The notes: generated by a model from the letters alone, not told the origin. A stretch of 64,000 bases of DNA from JAHRAW01 sp965243285 (GCA_965243285.1 OZ251537.1:2666001-2730000), one strand, 5' to 3'. Positions 54,468 through 63,223 are shown, numbered from the stretch's first letter. Made by a program: numbers and translations.

Positions 54468-56498
54468 TTATCGAACTAGCTGCGCGGTGACGCACTCGAC
54501 CACGCGTTCGACGCTGAGGTTGAAGTGGGCGAATACATCCGCCGCTGGCGCCGATGCGCCGAAGGTATCGAGGCCGACTACGGCGCCGTCAAAACCGACA
54601 TATTGCGACCAACCGGCGGTGACTCCAGCCTCCACCGCCACTCGCGCCGTGATCGATGGCGGTAATACCGAGTGCCGATAGGCCGCATCTTGGGCTGCGA
54701 ATCGAGCCACCGACGGCATGGACACCACGCGGATGCGAGGCCGATTCGAGGCCGCGCTCAAGCGCTCGGCGGCGGCCACGGCTAACGCCACCTCCGAGCC
54801 GGTGGCGATGATGATGGCATCCGGCGCGCCGGCGCACTGGCGCAATACATAGCCGCCCCGGTCGATGGCCGCCAACTGCGCCGCATCGCGCGACTGGTGC
54901 GGCAAGGTTTGGCGCGATAACGCCAGGGCGTGGGGTTGCTCGGTGGATTCGCACGCCAGCCGCCAGGCCACCGCGGTTTCCACCGCATCGCACGGCCGCC
55001 ACAGCGCCAAATTCGGCACCAAGCGCAGGCTCGCCAACTGCTCGACCGGCTGATGGGTGGGGCCGTCTTCGCCCAGACCGATGGAATCATGGGTGAAGAT
55101 AAAAATGCTCGGCAATTTCATCAGCGCCGCTAAGCGCACGGCGGCTCGGGCGTAATCCGAGAACACCAAAAAAGTGGCGCCATAGGGCTTGAAACCGCCG
55201 TGCGCAGCGATGCCCGATAGCATGGCCGCCATGGCGAATTCGCGCACCCCGAAGTAGATATAGTTGCCGCCTGGATTCTCTTGAATGCCCACCGATTGCG
55301 ACCATAAGGTGAGGTTGGATTCGGCCAAATCGGCCGAGCCGCCGAGCAATTCGGGCAATAACGCGCCGAATTTTTCCAGCGCGTTTTGCGAGGCTTTGCG
55401 CGAGGCGATGGCGGCGCCGGCGGCATCCGTTTGCGCGATAACCGCGTCCGCTTGGGCGGCCCACTGCAATGGCAATTGCCGACCCATCCGGCGCGTAAAC
55501 TCGGCCGCCAGCTGCGGGAATTGTTCGGCGTACGCCGCCATGCGAACCTGCCATTGTTGCTGCGCGGCGGCGCCGGATTCGCGCGCGCACCAGGCGGCGC
55601 GAATATCATCCGGGATAACGAACGGCGCATGCGGCCAATTTAGTTGGAGGCGCGCTTTTGCCACCTCATCTTCGCCCAGCGGAGCGCCGTGGCTGGCGGC
55701 GGTATCGGCTTTATTCGGCGCCCCAAAACCGATGGTGGTGCGGCAACAGATGATGCTCGGTTGGGCGGTTTGCGCCTGGGCGGCGAGCAACGCTTGCTCT
55801 ACCGCTGCCGCGTCGTGGCCATCCACATCGGCTGCCACATGCCAGCCGTAAGCGGCGAAGCGCTGCGGCGTATGGTCGCTGAACCAGCCGCTCACGCGGC
55901 CGTCGATGGAGATGCCGTTGTCGTCATAAAAGGCGATTAATTTGCCGAGTTTCAGCGTGCCGGCGAGCGAGCATGCTTCGTGCGAGATGCCTTCCATCAA
56001 GCAACCATCGCCCATAAAAACATAGGTGAAATGATCGACAATAGCGTGCCCGGGGCGATTAAATTGCGCCGCCAGGGTGCGCTCGGCCGTCGCCATGCCG
56101 ACGGCGCTGGCGAGGCCCTGGCCGAGCGGGCCGGTGGTGGTTTCAACGCCCGGGGCGTGGCCGTATTCCGGATGCCCGGGCGTTTTCGAATGCAATTGGC
56201 GGAATTGTTTGAGGTCGTCTATGGTCAACGCATAGCCGCTCAAATGCAGCACCGAATACAGCAGCATGGAGGCGTGGCCGTTGGAGAGCACGAAGCGATC
56301 TCGGTCCGGCCACGCCGGGTTGGCCGGGTTGTGCTTGAGGTGCCGCCACAACACCTCGGCCATATCCGCCATGCCCATGGGCGCCCCGGGATGGCCGCTG
56401 CCGGCGCGCTGCACCGCATCCATGCTAAGGGCGCGAATGGCATGGGCTTTGTGGCGATTCAGGTCGGTCATGTTGGTCACGGTGGTCTTGGCGGTCAT
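54468..56498 (-). CDS. tkt: Transketolase
   Basis: The 676-residue thiamine diphosphate enzyme shows SMDAVQRAGSGHPGAPMGMADMAEVLW at the N-terminus, GDGCLMEGISHEACSLAG (TPP/Mg motif), HSKTPGHPEYG, and HDSIGLGEDGPTHQPVEQLASLR in the pyrimidine-binding domain. The C-terminal domain follows. It links the pentose phosphate pathway, or Calvin-cycle regeneration, to glycolysis. It is first in tkt-gap-pgk, a typical order. The start could also be ATG 56471 (MTDLNRHK). Confidence 0.97.
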   Translation of the reverse strand: MTAKTTVTNMTDLNRHKAHAIRALSMDAVQRAGSGHPGAPMGMADMAEVLWRHLKHNPANPAWPDRDRFVLSNGHASMLLYSVLHLSGYALTIDDLKQFRQLHSKTPGHPEYGHAPGVETTTGPLGQGLASAVGMATAERTLAAQFNRPGHAIVDHFTYVFMGDGCLMEGISHEACSLAGTLKLGKLIAFYDDNGISIDGRVSGWFSDHTPQRFAAYGWHVAADVDGHDAAAVEQALLAAQAQTAQPSIICCRTTIGFGAPNKADTAASHGAPLGEDEVAKARLQLNWPHAPFVIPDDIRAAWCARESGAAAQQQWQVRMAAYAEQFPQLAAEFTRRMGRQLPLQWAAQADAVIAQTDAAGAAIASRKASQNALEKFGALLPELLGGSADLAESNLTLWSQSVGIQENPGGNYIYFGVREFAMAAMLSGIAAHGGFKPYGATFLVFSDYARAAVRLAALMKLPSIFIFTHDSIGLGEDGPTHQPVEQLASLRLVPNLALWRPCDAVETAVAWRLACESTEQPHALALSRQTLPHQSRDAAQLAAIDRGGYVLRQCAGAPDAIIIATGSEVALAVAAAERLSAASNRPRIRVVSMPSVARFAAQDAAYRHSVLPPSITARVAVEAGVTAGWSQYVGFDGAVVGLDTFGASAPAADVFAHFNLSVERVVECVTAQLVR

Positions 56499-56640
56499 AA
56501 AAAGCAGCGATTCGGCGATTGGGGGAGTATATACCGGTTGCTATGATTATTTAAAAACCCGTCTCCCATTGCGCGCTTTAGGTGACGACATTGCAGTGGT
56601 TTTTGGCGATTTTATGCGGGCGGCGGTTTATAATTTTTAA

Positions 56641-57569
56641 TCGCCGCAATAATATCTGCCAATTTGCCCGCCACCCATTCGCCGCGCGCTTTGAAATGCC
56701 GATGAATATACGGCTCGCAAGTTTTGTACTATCGTGCATTTTTTGGTAGGCCTTTGTTTTGCCAGCCCACCGCCGATAACTCCAAACAATTTCATTCCTG
56801 AAATTTAGAGATTTATATATCTAAATCTGCACGGTGGATTTGCTTTTGATTTTTAGCTTTGGCTTTTAGCTTTGGCTTTTAGCTTTGGCTGTCACGCTTC
56901 ACTCCCCTTAGCTTTTGCTTTTTGGTGGGGGGTTGCTTTGATGTTGAGTTCGACTTAGGTTTTCGCTTTTGATGTTGATGTTGTATCTTTTAACTCATCT
57001 TTTGTGGCTGATGAGGTTGTGGCTGATGAGGTGAAAATTTAAAGGCAAAAACGACAATCGAAAATCAAACGCTATCCCCCTAAATCAACCGCTGACCTCA
57101 AAAACGCCAATCGAACTGCAGATTTAGGTATATAAATCCCAAAATTTTCATCCCCAAAAATGCAATCCAACGCCGCGCGCAAGCCCCAGTTCATGGTCGG
57201 GTCGCAACGCAAATACAAACTGCCGGTGGGTTTCAAAACCCTATAACATCCTAATAACCGAATGGCCATATAAGCCAACTAGCAATAGTTATATTCATTG
57301 CCGAGGCCGCGAATGCCGTGCAAAAAAGAAAGCAATTGCGGATTCTCAACCCGACATTCATCGGCCCATTCATCCTTAACATCGGCTTTGGTGAAATCAT
57401 CGCGAAAACTCGCGCCTTCGGCCTCCGAGCCCATCGGGGCGGTGAATTCTTTTTTCTTGTTAAAAGGGCGGTGTGGAATTGCTCGGCGGCGATGGCTGGT
57501 GCATCTCGGCCGGCGCTTCTGGTCGATTCCTAGATCGTTATCGTCGATTGATCGTTGCCGTGGATTCAT
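56641..57569 (-). pseudogene. DNA methyltransferase pseudogene interrupted by a MITE-like element
   Basis: Reading right to left, the frame from 57569 contains EFTAPMGSEAEGASFRDDFT and reaches a TAG at 57281-57279. It then continues in the same frame with MAIRLLGCYRVLKPTGSLYL and RCDPT to IFGDENF, where the inverted-repeat element begins. Beyond the element the homology resumes with FRNEIVWSYRRW (56804-56770), the next expected segment in this family (compare FRNEIVWL in the methyltransferase at 32240). Both the stop and the insertion disable it. The piece further left (EWVAGKLADIIAAIKNY, one frame) is unassigned. Confidence 0.75.
56808..57140. mobile_element. MITE-like element inserted in the methyltransferase pseudogene
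   Basis: Terminal inverted repeats of about 24 bp match at 22 positions: GAGATTTATATATCTAAATC at the left and, on the complementary strand, GGGATTTATATACCTAAATC at the right, both continuing TGCA inward. The flanks carry AAATTT at 56801-56806 and 57142-57147, a likely target duplication. The 333-bp interior has no coding capacity and includes three 13-bp tandem copies of TTTTAGCTTTGGC (56851-56889). The same terminal sequence occurs in the element near 26.5 kb. Confidence 0.75.
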
Positions 57570-57703
57570 GTTGTGGTCGCCCTATTCCGGCCACGACTAA
57601 ATTGCCGCTTGAGCGATGCACTCTTTCGCCGCCAGCGCCAGGCAACCTACATGTAATATGTAGCGCTTAACATGCGGCGGCCTTATGACGGCGATGCCAT
57701 GCC

Positions 57704-58582
57704 TTATAATGGCGATAATTTGGCGGCGGTGCTGTTGGCCTCGATCCATTCGCCCCAGTGCCGCAGCAGGTCGATGTTGGCGGCCGCGACCACCGATCTT
57801 TTGCGTAGTTTGGCGCAATTTAGCGCGGCTCCGGAAAGCGAGGTGGCGGCGCCGCCGGCTTCGCTCAAGATCAAGTGGCCGGCGGCGAAATCCCACAATT
57901 TTTGGCCGCCGTGGAGGTATAGATGGAAGCGCCCGGCCGCCAGCCAGCACCACTCTAACGCCGAGGAGCCGAAGTTGCGTTGCGAGCGATAGGGTGGCTT
58001 GCGCACCAGTTGGGTGGTCAAATCGCCCACCAGCCGCTTGTAATCGACCACCGCGATGCAGTCGCCCAAAACGCGCGGCGCCCCCGGCGGCGAACACGCC
58101 AATCGGCGGCGATTTCGATAGGCGCCGCGACCCTGCTGGGCGGCGAAACACTCGCCGCGCACCGGGTCGAAAACCACCCCCAGCCGCGCCGCGCCGCCGA
58201 TGACCAGGGCCAGGGAAACGCCATAAAACTGCAGGCCGGCGGTGAAATTAGTGGTGCCATCCAGGGGGTCTAGAACCCAGTAGCCGGCGCCGGCCAGGCG
58301 GCACACCGCGGCTTGCTCGGCGTGCGGCATTTCCTCGCCGATAAAGCCGTATTGCGGCCAGCGGCGGCGCAAATCCGCACCCAACGCGTCTTGAATGCGC
58401 TGGTCTACATCGGTCACCCAGCTGCCGTCGGCCTTGACCACCCGCGCCATGCCGCGCTGCGCGGCGGTGTGCTCGCGAAGCGCGATGCGCTTGACAACAG
58501 CGCATAATTCGAATAGCTCCGGCCACTTCGACGGCGCCGGGCATGGCGGCGATGAGGGTTGCGGCGCTCGGGATGGCGACAT
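57704..58582 (-). CDS. Inositol monophosphatase family protein with intact catalytic motifs
   Basis: I take ATG 58582 (MSPSRAPQPS); the open frame reaches 58819 but would then overlap the CheW-like gene by about 100 bases. The 292-residue protein keeps GEE at 82-84, DPLDGTTNF at 105-113 and WDFAAG at 230-235, so it should be an active Mg-dependent phosphatase. Possible substrates are inositol phosphate, histidinol phosphate or 3'-phosphoadenosine 5'-phosphate. In an organism with sulfur metabolism a PAP phosphatase (CysQ-like) is an option but is not shown. It is the active counterpart of the SuhB-like protein at 47750. Confidence 0.88.
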   Translation of the reverse strand: MSPSRAPQPSSPPCPAPSKWPELFELCAVVKRIALREHTAAQRGMARVVKADGSWVTDVDQRIQDALGADLRRRWPQYGFIGEEMPHAEQAAVCRLAGAGYWVLDPLDGTTNFTAGLQFYGVSLALVIGGAARLGVVFDPVRGECFAAQQGRGAYRNRRRLACSPPGAPRVLGDCIAVVDYKRLVGDLTTQLVRKPPYRSQRNFGSSALEWCWLAAGRFHLYLHGGQKLWDFAAGHLILSEAGGAATSLSGAALNCAKLRKRSVVAAANIDLLRHWGEWIEANSTAAKLSPL

Positions 58583-58630
58583 GGCATTCAGCGCGCCGGC
58601 GGCGGCGTGGTTTTCAGGGGCACGGTTTCC

Positions 58631-58700
58631 GGTGACTTGGATGTCGGTGGCATGGATTGCGGTGGCATGGATTCTGGTGACTTGGATGTCGGTGGCATGG
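58631..58700. repeat. 25-bp direct repeat, 45-bp period
   Basis: Two exact copies of a 25-bp sequence beginning GGTGACTTGGATGTCGGTGG (58631-58655 and 58676-58700) flank a partial GGTGGCATGG copy. They lie in the gap between the phosphatase and CheW-like genes, upstream of the phosphatase start. Confidence 0.85.
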
Positions 58701-58715
58701 TCGTCATGCGACGCG

Positions 58716-59894
58716 CTAGCTGGGAGGGTTGGCGGGGTGGGCGGCCGGCTCGGCGACCGGGTGGGGGCGCAGCGCGGCGAGGAAGGTGTTGGGGTCGAGA
58801 ATGGCGGCTTCGCTGGCATCCGCCAATACGGCGGCCGCGGCGACTCCCCTCAGCGCGGCAAATTCCGCGCCCGGCGGCTTGACGACGATGGCGAAAATGC
58901 CGAGAAATTCATCCACCGCCACGGCCACGAGGCGCGGCGCGGCGCGCATCAGCACCAGCGATAAAACATGCGCGACGGCGCCGTCGGCGGGCTCGGGAAA
59001 GCCCGGGTAAACCGGAAACACCAAAGAATCGGGGAATATCGGCGCCCTGCGGCCGGCTTGCGGGCTGGGGAATATGGGCATGGCCGGGGCTCTGGGGGAG
59101 GCCGGCGTCTCGCCGATTTCGGCCGCCAAATAGATGACCGGCACGCGTATTTCAGCCTCGACCTCGGTCTCGGCCTCGACCTCAGCCTCGACCTCAGCGG
59201 CGACCTGGCTAGCGGCGCCGCGAAAATAATGCCGCCCCTCGAATTCAACGATTTCATCCGCATAAGCGCGCACCGCGCTCTCGACCAGGCGCGCCGGCAG
59301 CGCGAACCGATGCCGCCCAACCCGCACCAACAACGCGCACGCCGCATCGACCGCAGTCTCGACTGCGGTATGCGCAGCCGGCAGTGTTTTGGCGGCCGAG
59401 ACGGCCACCACGGCCGGTTTTGATTCGCCATGCCAGGCGGCCGGCGACGCGGCTTTTGATTCCACCGCCGACGCCGATTCTGATTCCGCAATCGATTCAG
59501 CCAACCCAGCGCCGCCATCGGCGGCCTCCGCAGCGCTCGGCAACAGCGATTCCAGCATGCCGTTTAGCGCTTTAATGTGCGCCTTGGTGGCCACCAAAAC
59601 GCACCCCACATCGGCGCTCAAGGCATCGTGAATTTCCTCGAGAAAATGCAACAGACTGACATCGCCGGCGGCCGCGGCGGATTCGGCGCTGGCCAGATTG
59701 GCGGCCAAAATGCGCTCCACCCGGGCGCAGAATATCGCCACATCGTCATGCTCGGCGGCCTCGGCGTCATCGCACAAGGCGCGGAATTCGCCGCGCAACG
59801 CGGTCAGCAATTCCCCGCTCACCCCGTGCTCTCGCCAAAGCGTCAACTGGGCATGAATGCGGCCTAGAATTTCCGCGCTGGCCGATGGAAACAT
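58716..59894 (-). CDS. CheW-like domain protein with degenerate N-terminal helical region (ChpA/CheA remnant)
   Basis: The 392-residue protein has an N-terminal Ala-rich helical region (about 1-130). This resembles the helical ends of pilus-type CheA proteins, but no phospho-accepting histidine motif is evident. A low-complexity linker of about 50 residues follows. The C-terminal half has a CheW-like fold: LLVRVGRHRFALPARLVESAV, VPVIYLAAEIGE, then LVLMRAAPRLVAVAVDEFLGIFAIVVKPPG and AAAAVLADASEAAILDP. The histidine kinase ATPase and receiver domains are absent. An EVEA-type repeat (about residues 232-246) interrupts the CheW region. It lies downstream of a PilJ-like gene, suggesting a reduced Pil-Chp system. 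Confidence 0.65.
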   Translation of the reverse strand: MFPSASAEILGRIHAQLTLWREHGVSGELLTALRGEFRALCDDAEAAEHDDVAIFCARVERILAANLASAESAAAAGDVSLLHFLEEIHDALSADVGCVLVATKAHIKALNGMLESLLPSAAEAADGGAGLAESIAESESASAVESKAASPAAWHGESKPAVVAVSAAKTLPAAHTAVETAVDAACALLVRVGRHRFALPARLVESAVRAYADEIVEFEGRHYFRGAASQVAAEVEAEVEAETEVEAEIRVPVIYLAAEIGETPASPRAPAMPIFPSPQAGRRAPIFPDSLVFPVYPGFPEPADGAVAHVLSLVLMRAAPRLVAVAVDEFLGIFAIVVKPPGAEFAALRGVAAAAVLADASEAAILDPNTFLAALRPHPVAEPAAHPANPPS

Positions 59895-59924
59895 GGCTAC
59901 GATGGAATCAGCTGGGGGCTTAAG

Positions 59925-60146
59925 TTAATGGCGGCGGAAAACGGTGCCATACCTTGGCCTGCCCCTCGGCCAAAAACCGCGCGCCGCGCCACTGACCGCC
60001 CTCCCATCGGCGGCGATTCGGCCGCCGCGCCCCGGGGCCGGCGGCGCGGTTAAGCCGCCGGCAGCAGCCAAATAAACCTCATCCAAACCTGACCTCACCT
60101 CGGTCCACAGCCCTTTCACCGTTGAAAATTTCACCGATAAAACCAT
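59925..60146 (-). CDS. Short frame between the PilJ-like and CheW-like genes
   Basis: A 73-codon frame starts at ATG 60146, 28 bases after the PilJ-like stop. The first half (FSTVKGLWTEVRSGLDEVYL) looks helical and could be a remnant of a histidine-phosphotransfer domain from a former chpA gene; the second half is Gly/Arg-rich and unconvincing. There is no clear ribosome site. Confidence 0.2.
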   Translation of the reverse strand: MVLSVKFSTVKGLWTEVRSGLDEVYLAAAGGLTAPPAPGRGGRIAADGRAVSGAARGFWPRGRPRYGTVFRRH

Positions 60147-60174
60147 GCGTGGTTGCGCGCGCCGCCGGCGTTCG

Positions 60175-61023
60175 CTACTGGCGGCTGGAGAATTGCGGCG
60201 CAAAACCGCGCTCCACGGCGCCCGCCGGCGATGCCAGGGCGGTGGAATGCGCCAGTTTGCGCGTCGCGGCGTCAATTTTTTCCAGCGTCGCGGTGGCCGC
60301 GGGCATGGTTTGTCCGCCGACCAGGGCGGCGCGGGCGACCGCGGCGCGGCGCTCCAAAATGCGCACCCGGGCGGTGATTTCGGCCGCGCTTTGGGTGGCG
60401 CGTTCGGCCAGGCGGCGCGCTTGGGCCGCGGCCGCGGCACCGTCGCCGCCCTCGGCGACCACGGCCGCATGGATGGATGCATTCAGCGACCACAGGCTGG
60501 ATTGCTCGGCCGCCGCTTCAAGCAATTCGATGATTTCATCGATGCCGCGGGTGCCTTCGCGCAGTTGCTCGGTGGCGACTTCCTGGCGGCGGCTGCCGCC
60601 GACCTCGCCGTCGGCGTTCAATTCGCCTAAGGCGGCGCGTAATTCGCTCAGCGCCAGGCCGGCCTGCTGCGCGCATCGGCGCTCGTAAGCACGCCGCCGC
60701 CGCGCCGCCCGCAGCAGCGTCCCTATCAAGGCCGCCGAAGCCAACACCGCCACGGCGCCGAAAGTCCACGGCAGCTGGGCGATTTCCACGGCGCTGGCGG
60801 CGCGCCAAAAATCCCACGCCGCGGCCGCCGCGCGCGCCCCATCCACCACCAACCCGGCCAAACCTTGCAACGTCAACACCGGCTGATAACGCAGATAAAG
60901 CCAGCCGCCGAGCGCCGCCGTCAACAGCAGCGCCCAGCACCACCCGGCCCAGCCCAAACCGCCCGGCGGGGAGTCCACATCCTCATTCATGCGCGCAGCT
61001 TGCGCGGCGCCAGCGGCGACCAT
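60175..61023 (-). CDS. PilJ-like methyl-accepting protein, reduced
   Basis: The 282-residue protein has two membrane segments (about 25-43 and 88-105) separated by only about 45 residues, so there is no sizeable sensor domain and no HAMP domain. The cytoplasmic part keeps an MCP tip-like segment, QSSLWSLNASIHAAVVAEGGDG, followed by ARRLAERATQSAAEI. This corresponds to the LLALNASIQAA / RLAERA pattern of PilJ, but key residues are altered. PilJ proteins are about 680 residues, so this is a strongly shortened relative. It lies upstream of the CheW-like gene. Confidence 0.6.
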   Translation of the reverse strand: MVAAGAAQAARMNEDVDSPPGGLGWAGWCWALLLTAALGGWLYLRYQPVLTLQGLAGLVVDGARAAAAAWDFWRAASAVEIAQLPWTFGAVAVLASAALIGTLLRAARRRRAYERRCAQQAGLALSELRAALGELNADGEVGGSRRQEVATEQLREGTRGIDEIIELLEAAAEQSSLWSLNASIHAAVVAEGGDGAAAAAQARRLAERATQSAAEITARVRILERRAAVARAALVGGQTMPAATATLEKIDAATRKLAHSTALASPAGAVERGFAPQFSSRQ

Positions 61024-61538
61024 CGGCTTAATTTAGACGGGTGGGGTTGTCAAGCGGGGGATGGCGGGGCGGCGGCCGGGCGACTGGCGGCGGATTTATG
61101 AGCCGGCTTGAAGCAACGCGAATTCAATCTCATCCGCGCATCATGGCTGCGCCGCATGGCCTATTAATTAACCCGCCGGATTGTATGAATATGTTGCATA
61201 AACATATCGCATGGCATATTAATTAACCGCGATATTACATGGCATATTAATTAACGCCGCTAGTGCATAAGCATGGCATGGATTTAAAACTTGCCTGGCA
61301 TCGGCGCCGCCAGGGCGCATTTGGATTCAAGTTTGGATGCTAATTTTGCGCCATTGTACCGCCAAAAATGGGCCTCTACTCGATAGCGCCGGCGATGGCG
61401 AATCATCCCGACCATCGCGCCGCCGACCATCTCGACGGCGACCTCACGGCGACCTCACGGCCGGCGGTCGGCGGCCCCCGGCGGATGCAAAAAATTGCTT
61501 ATAATCGCCCGCAGACCACCTTCCCAGTTGCCACGCCC
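61024..61538. other. Intergenic region with repeats, upstream of yqgE
   Basis: About 515 bases without a clear gene between divergent pilJ-like and yqgE genes. It contains the three TTAATTAA-type repeats at 61154-61255. The yqgE frame stays open back to 61368 but shows no homology before 61539. Confidence 0.4.
61154..61255. repeat. Three copies of an 18-bp repeat with TTAATTAA core
   Basis: CATGGCATATTAATTAAC occurs at 61210-61227 and 61238-61255, and with one change (CATGGCCTATTAATTAAC) at 61154-61171. Starts are 56 and 28 bases apart, an exact factor of two. The core contains the palindrome TTAATTAA, so repeated protein-binding sites are possible. Confidence 0.8.
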
Positions 61539-62153
61539 ATGCCCCGCGCGCGCCAAAAATCCACGCCGCCAGATACCGACAACAGCGCTGAGGTTTCCTT
61601 GAAAAATAACTTGCTGGTTTCCATGCCGCAGCTGACCAGCCCGAATTTTCATCAAACCGTTTCGCTGATTTGCCAGCACGACGCCAACGGCGCCATCGGC
61701 ATCATCGTCAATCGCCTCACCGACCATCGCATGGGCGATATTTTCACCCAGCTATCCTTGCCGGTTTCCAATCTCGAGCGCACCGAGCAACCGGTTTTCG
61801 AAGGCGGCCCGGTGCACCCCGAATTGGGGCTGGTGATTCACGCCGAAGAAGGCGGTGAAAACGACTGGGATTCCTCGTTGGAGATCGGCGGCGGGCTATG
61901 GCTGACCAGTTCGCGAGATATTTTGGGCGCCATCGCCGGCGGCCGCGGGCCGCGGCGCGCGATCATGAGTTTGGGCTACATCGGCTGGGGGCCGGGACAA
62001 CTGGAGGCGGAGATTCAGGAGAATTCATGGTTCCACGCGCCGCCCGACCACGGCCTCATTTTCAACACCCAAATCGACCAAAAATGGCGCCAAGCGGCCG
62101 AATTGCTGGGCATCGATTATGCGCGGCTGTCTACCGAAGTGGGCCATGCGTAA
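61539..62153 (+). CDS. yqgE: YqgE/AlgH family protein (UPF0301)
   Basis: With the start at 61539 (MPRARQKS) the product is 204 residues, near E. coli YqgE (187). Family blocks are NLLVSMPQLTSPNFHQTVSLICQHDANGAIGIIVNRLT, FEGGPVHPELGLVIHA, LTSSRDIL, LGYIGWGPGQLEAEIQENSW and a C-terminal RLSTEVGHA. The biochemical function is unknown; in Pseudomonas the gene is algH. It heads the yqgE-ruvX-pyrR-pyrB cluster. Confidence 0.93.
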   Translation: MPRARQKSTPPDTDNSAEVSLKNNLLVSMPQLTSPNFHQTVSLICQHDANGAIGIIVNRLTDHRMGDIFTQLSLPVSNLERTEQPVFEGGPVHPELGLVIHAEEGGENDWDSSLEIGGGLWLTSSRDILGAIAGGRGPRRAIMSLGYIGWGPGQLEAEIQENSWFHAPPDHGLIFNTQIDQKWRQAAELLGIDYARLSTEVGHA

Positions 62154-62204
62154 CCCCGGCGGACGCGCTTGAGCACGAGTTTGGCGCCGCGCCGGACGGC
62201 GACG

Positions 62205-62690
62205 ATGCGCGTCATCGGCCTGGATTTCGGCCTGAAGCGCATCGGCATCGCCACCGGCAACTTGCGCACCGGCAGCAGCCAAGCGCTGGCGGTGGTGTCG
62301 GCCAACCACGGCATGCCCCAGTGGCCGCCAATCGACCACTTAATCGCGCAATGGCTGCCATGCGCGCTGGTGGTCGGCCTGCCTCTGCACATGGACGGCA
62401 GCGAGGGCGCGATGGCGGCCAAAGCGCGCGCCTTCGGGGCCTCCGTCGGGCGGCGTTTCGGCCTTAGGGTCGCGTTCGTGGACGAGCGCTTAAGCACCGT
62501 CGCGGCCGAGGAATGGCTGGCGCGCGGCGCCGTGCGCGGCCAATCCCAAGCGCGCCGCCGCCAACAACACCGCGACAGCCTGGCCGCGGAAATAATCGTG
62601 CGCACCTATCTGGCCGAACGGCGTAACGGCCGCCACGGCGCCACCGCCGCCACGGATGAGGATGAGGATAATGCAAGCGCCCGGGCCTAA
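62205..62690 (+). CDS. ruvX: Putative pre-16S rRNA nuclease / Holliday junction resolvase RuvX
   Basis: ATG 62205 (MRVIGLDFGLKRIGIATG) matches the usual N-terminus; TTG 62169 is an alternative. The 161-residue RNase H-fold protein shows DFGLKRIGIA (catalytic Asp), VVGLPLHMDGSEG, and FVDERLSTVAAEEWL (catalytic Glu/Asp). Other acidic residues lie near HRDSLAAEIIVRTYL. The family matures the 16S rRNA 5' end. It overlaps pyrR by 20 bases. Confidence 0.93.
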   Translation: MRVIGLDFGLKRIGIATGNLRTGSSQALAVVSANHGMPQWPPIDHLIAQWLPCALVVGLPLHMDGSEGAMAAKARAFGASVGRRFGLRVAFVDERLSTVAAEEWLARGAVRGQSQARRRQQHRDSLAAEIIVRTYLAERRNGRHGATAATDEDEDNASARA

Positions 62691-63223
62691 CAACGCCGCG
62701 CAGGTGGATTCGCTCATCGCGCGCATGGCGGAGGGAATCATCGCCCAGCAACTCGCCACGCCGCTGCTCATCGGCATCCACACCGGCGGCGCTTGGCTCG
62801 CCGAACGCTTGCAGGCGCGCATCTATCCCACCGAGCCGCCGCCGCTCGGCACCTTGGATATTTCCTTTTATCGCGATGATTTCAGTCGCGTCGGCTTGCA
62901 CCCCGAGGTGCGAGCGTCGAATCTGCCACCCGTGGACGGGCGGGATTTGGTGTTGGTGGATGATGTGCTGCACACCGGGCGCACCATTCGCGCAACCCTC
63001 AATGAAATTTTCTCCTATGGTCGGCCGCGGCGCGTTTGCCTGGCGGTGTTGGTGCAGCGCCCGGGACGGGAGTTGCCCATACAGGCCGATGTGGTCGGGC
63101 TGGCATGGGCGCGCCCATCAAGAAGCCAAACTCAGCCAAGTGGATGGCGGCTTGGCGCTGAACATCGTGGACCTCAGCGGCGCCAAATCCGCGCCTAAAT
63201 CCGCGCCCGAAACTGCGTCATGA
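62671..63223 (+). pseudogene. pyrR: pyrR, bifunctional pyrimidine regulator/uracil phosphoribosyltransferase, frameshifted near its end
   Basis: ATG 62671 has GAGGATA upstream. The PRTase core is intact: GIHTGGAWLAERL, LGTLDISFYRDDFSRVGLHPEV and the PRPP loop VLVDDVLHTGRTIRATLNE, up to LPIQADVVGLAWA. After about 63110 the frame reads a low-homology tail to a stop at 63198. The next frame (from about 63113) continues HQEAKLSQVDGGLALNIVDL to a TGA at 63221-63223, which suits the expected PyrR end. The shift lies inside the 14-bp palindrome ATGGGCGCGCCCAT (63105-63118). It may be a sequencing or assembly error or a real late mutation; PRPP binding would be kept either way. Confidence 0.75.

Noticed and set aside
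58583..58819. Upstream extension of the second IMPase gene
   Set aside because: It would overlap the CheW-like gene, and it translates the direct repeats into low-complexity sequence.
62464..62973. 169-codon minus frame opposite ruvX and pyrR
   Set aside because: Both plus-strand genes are well supported families in conserved order.
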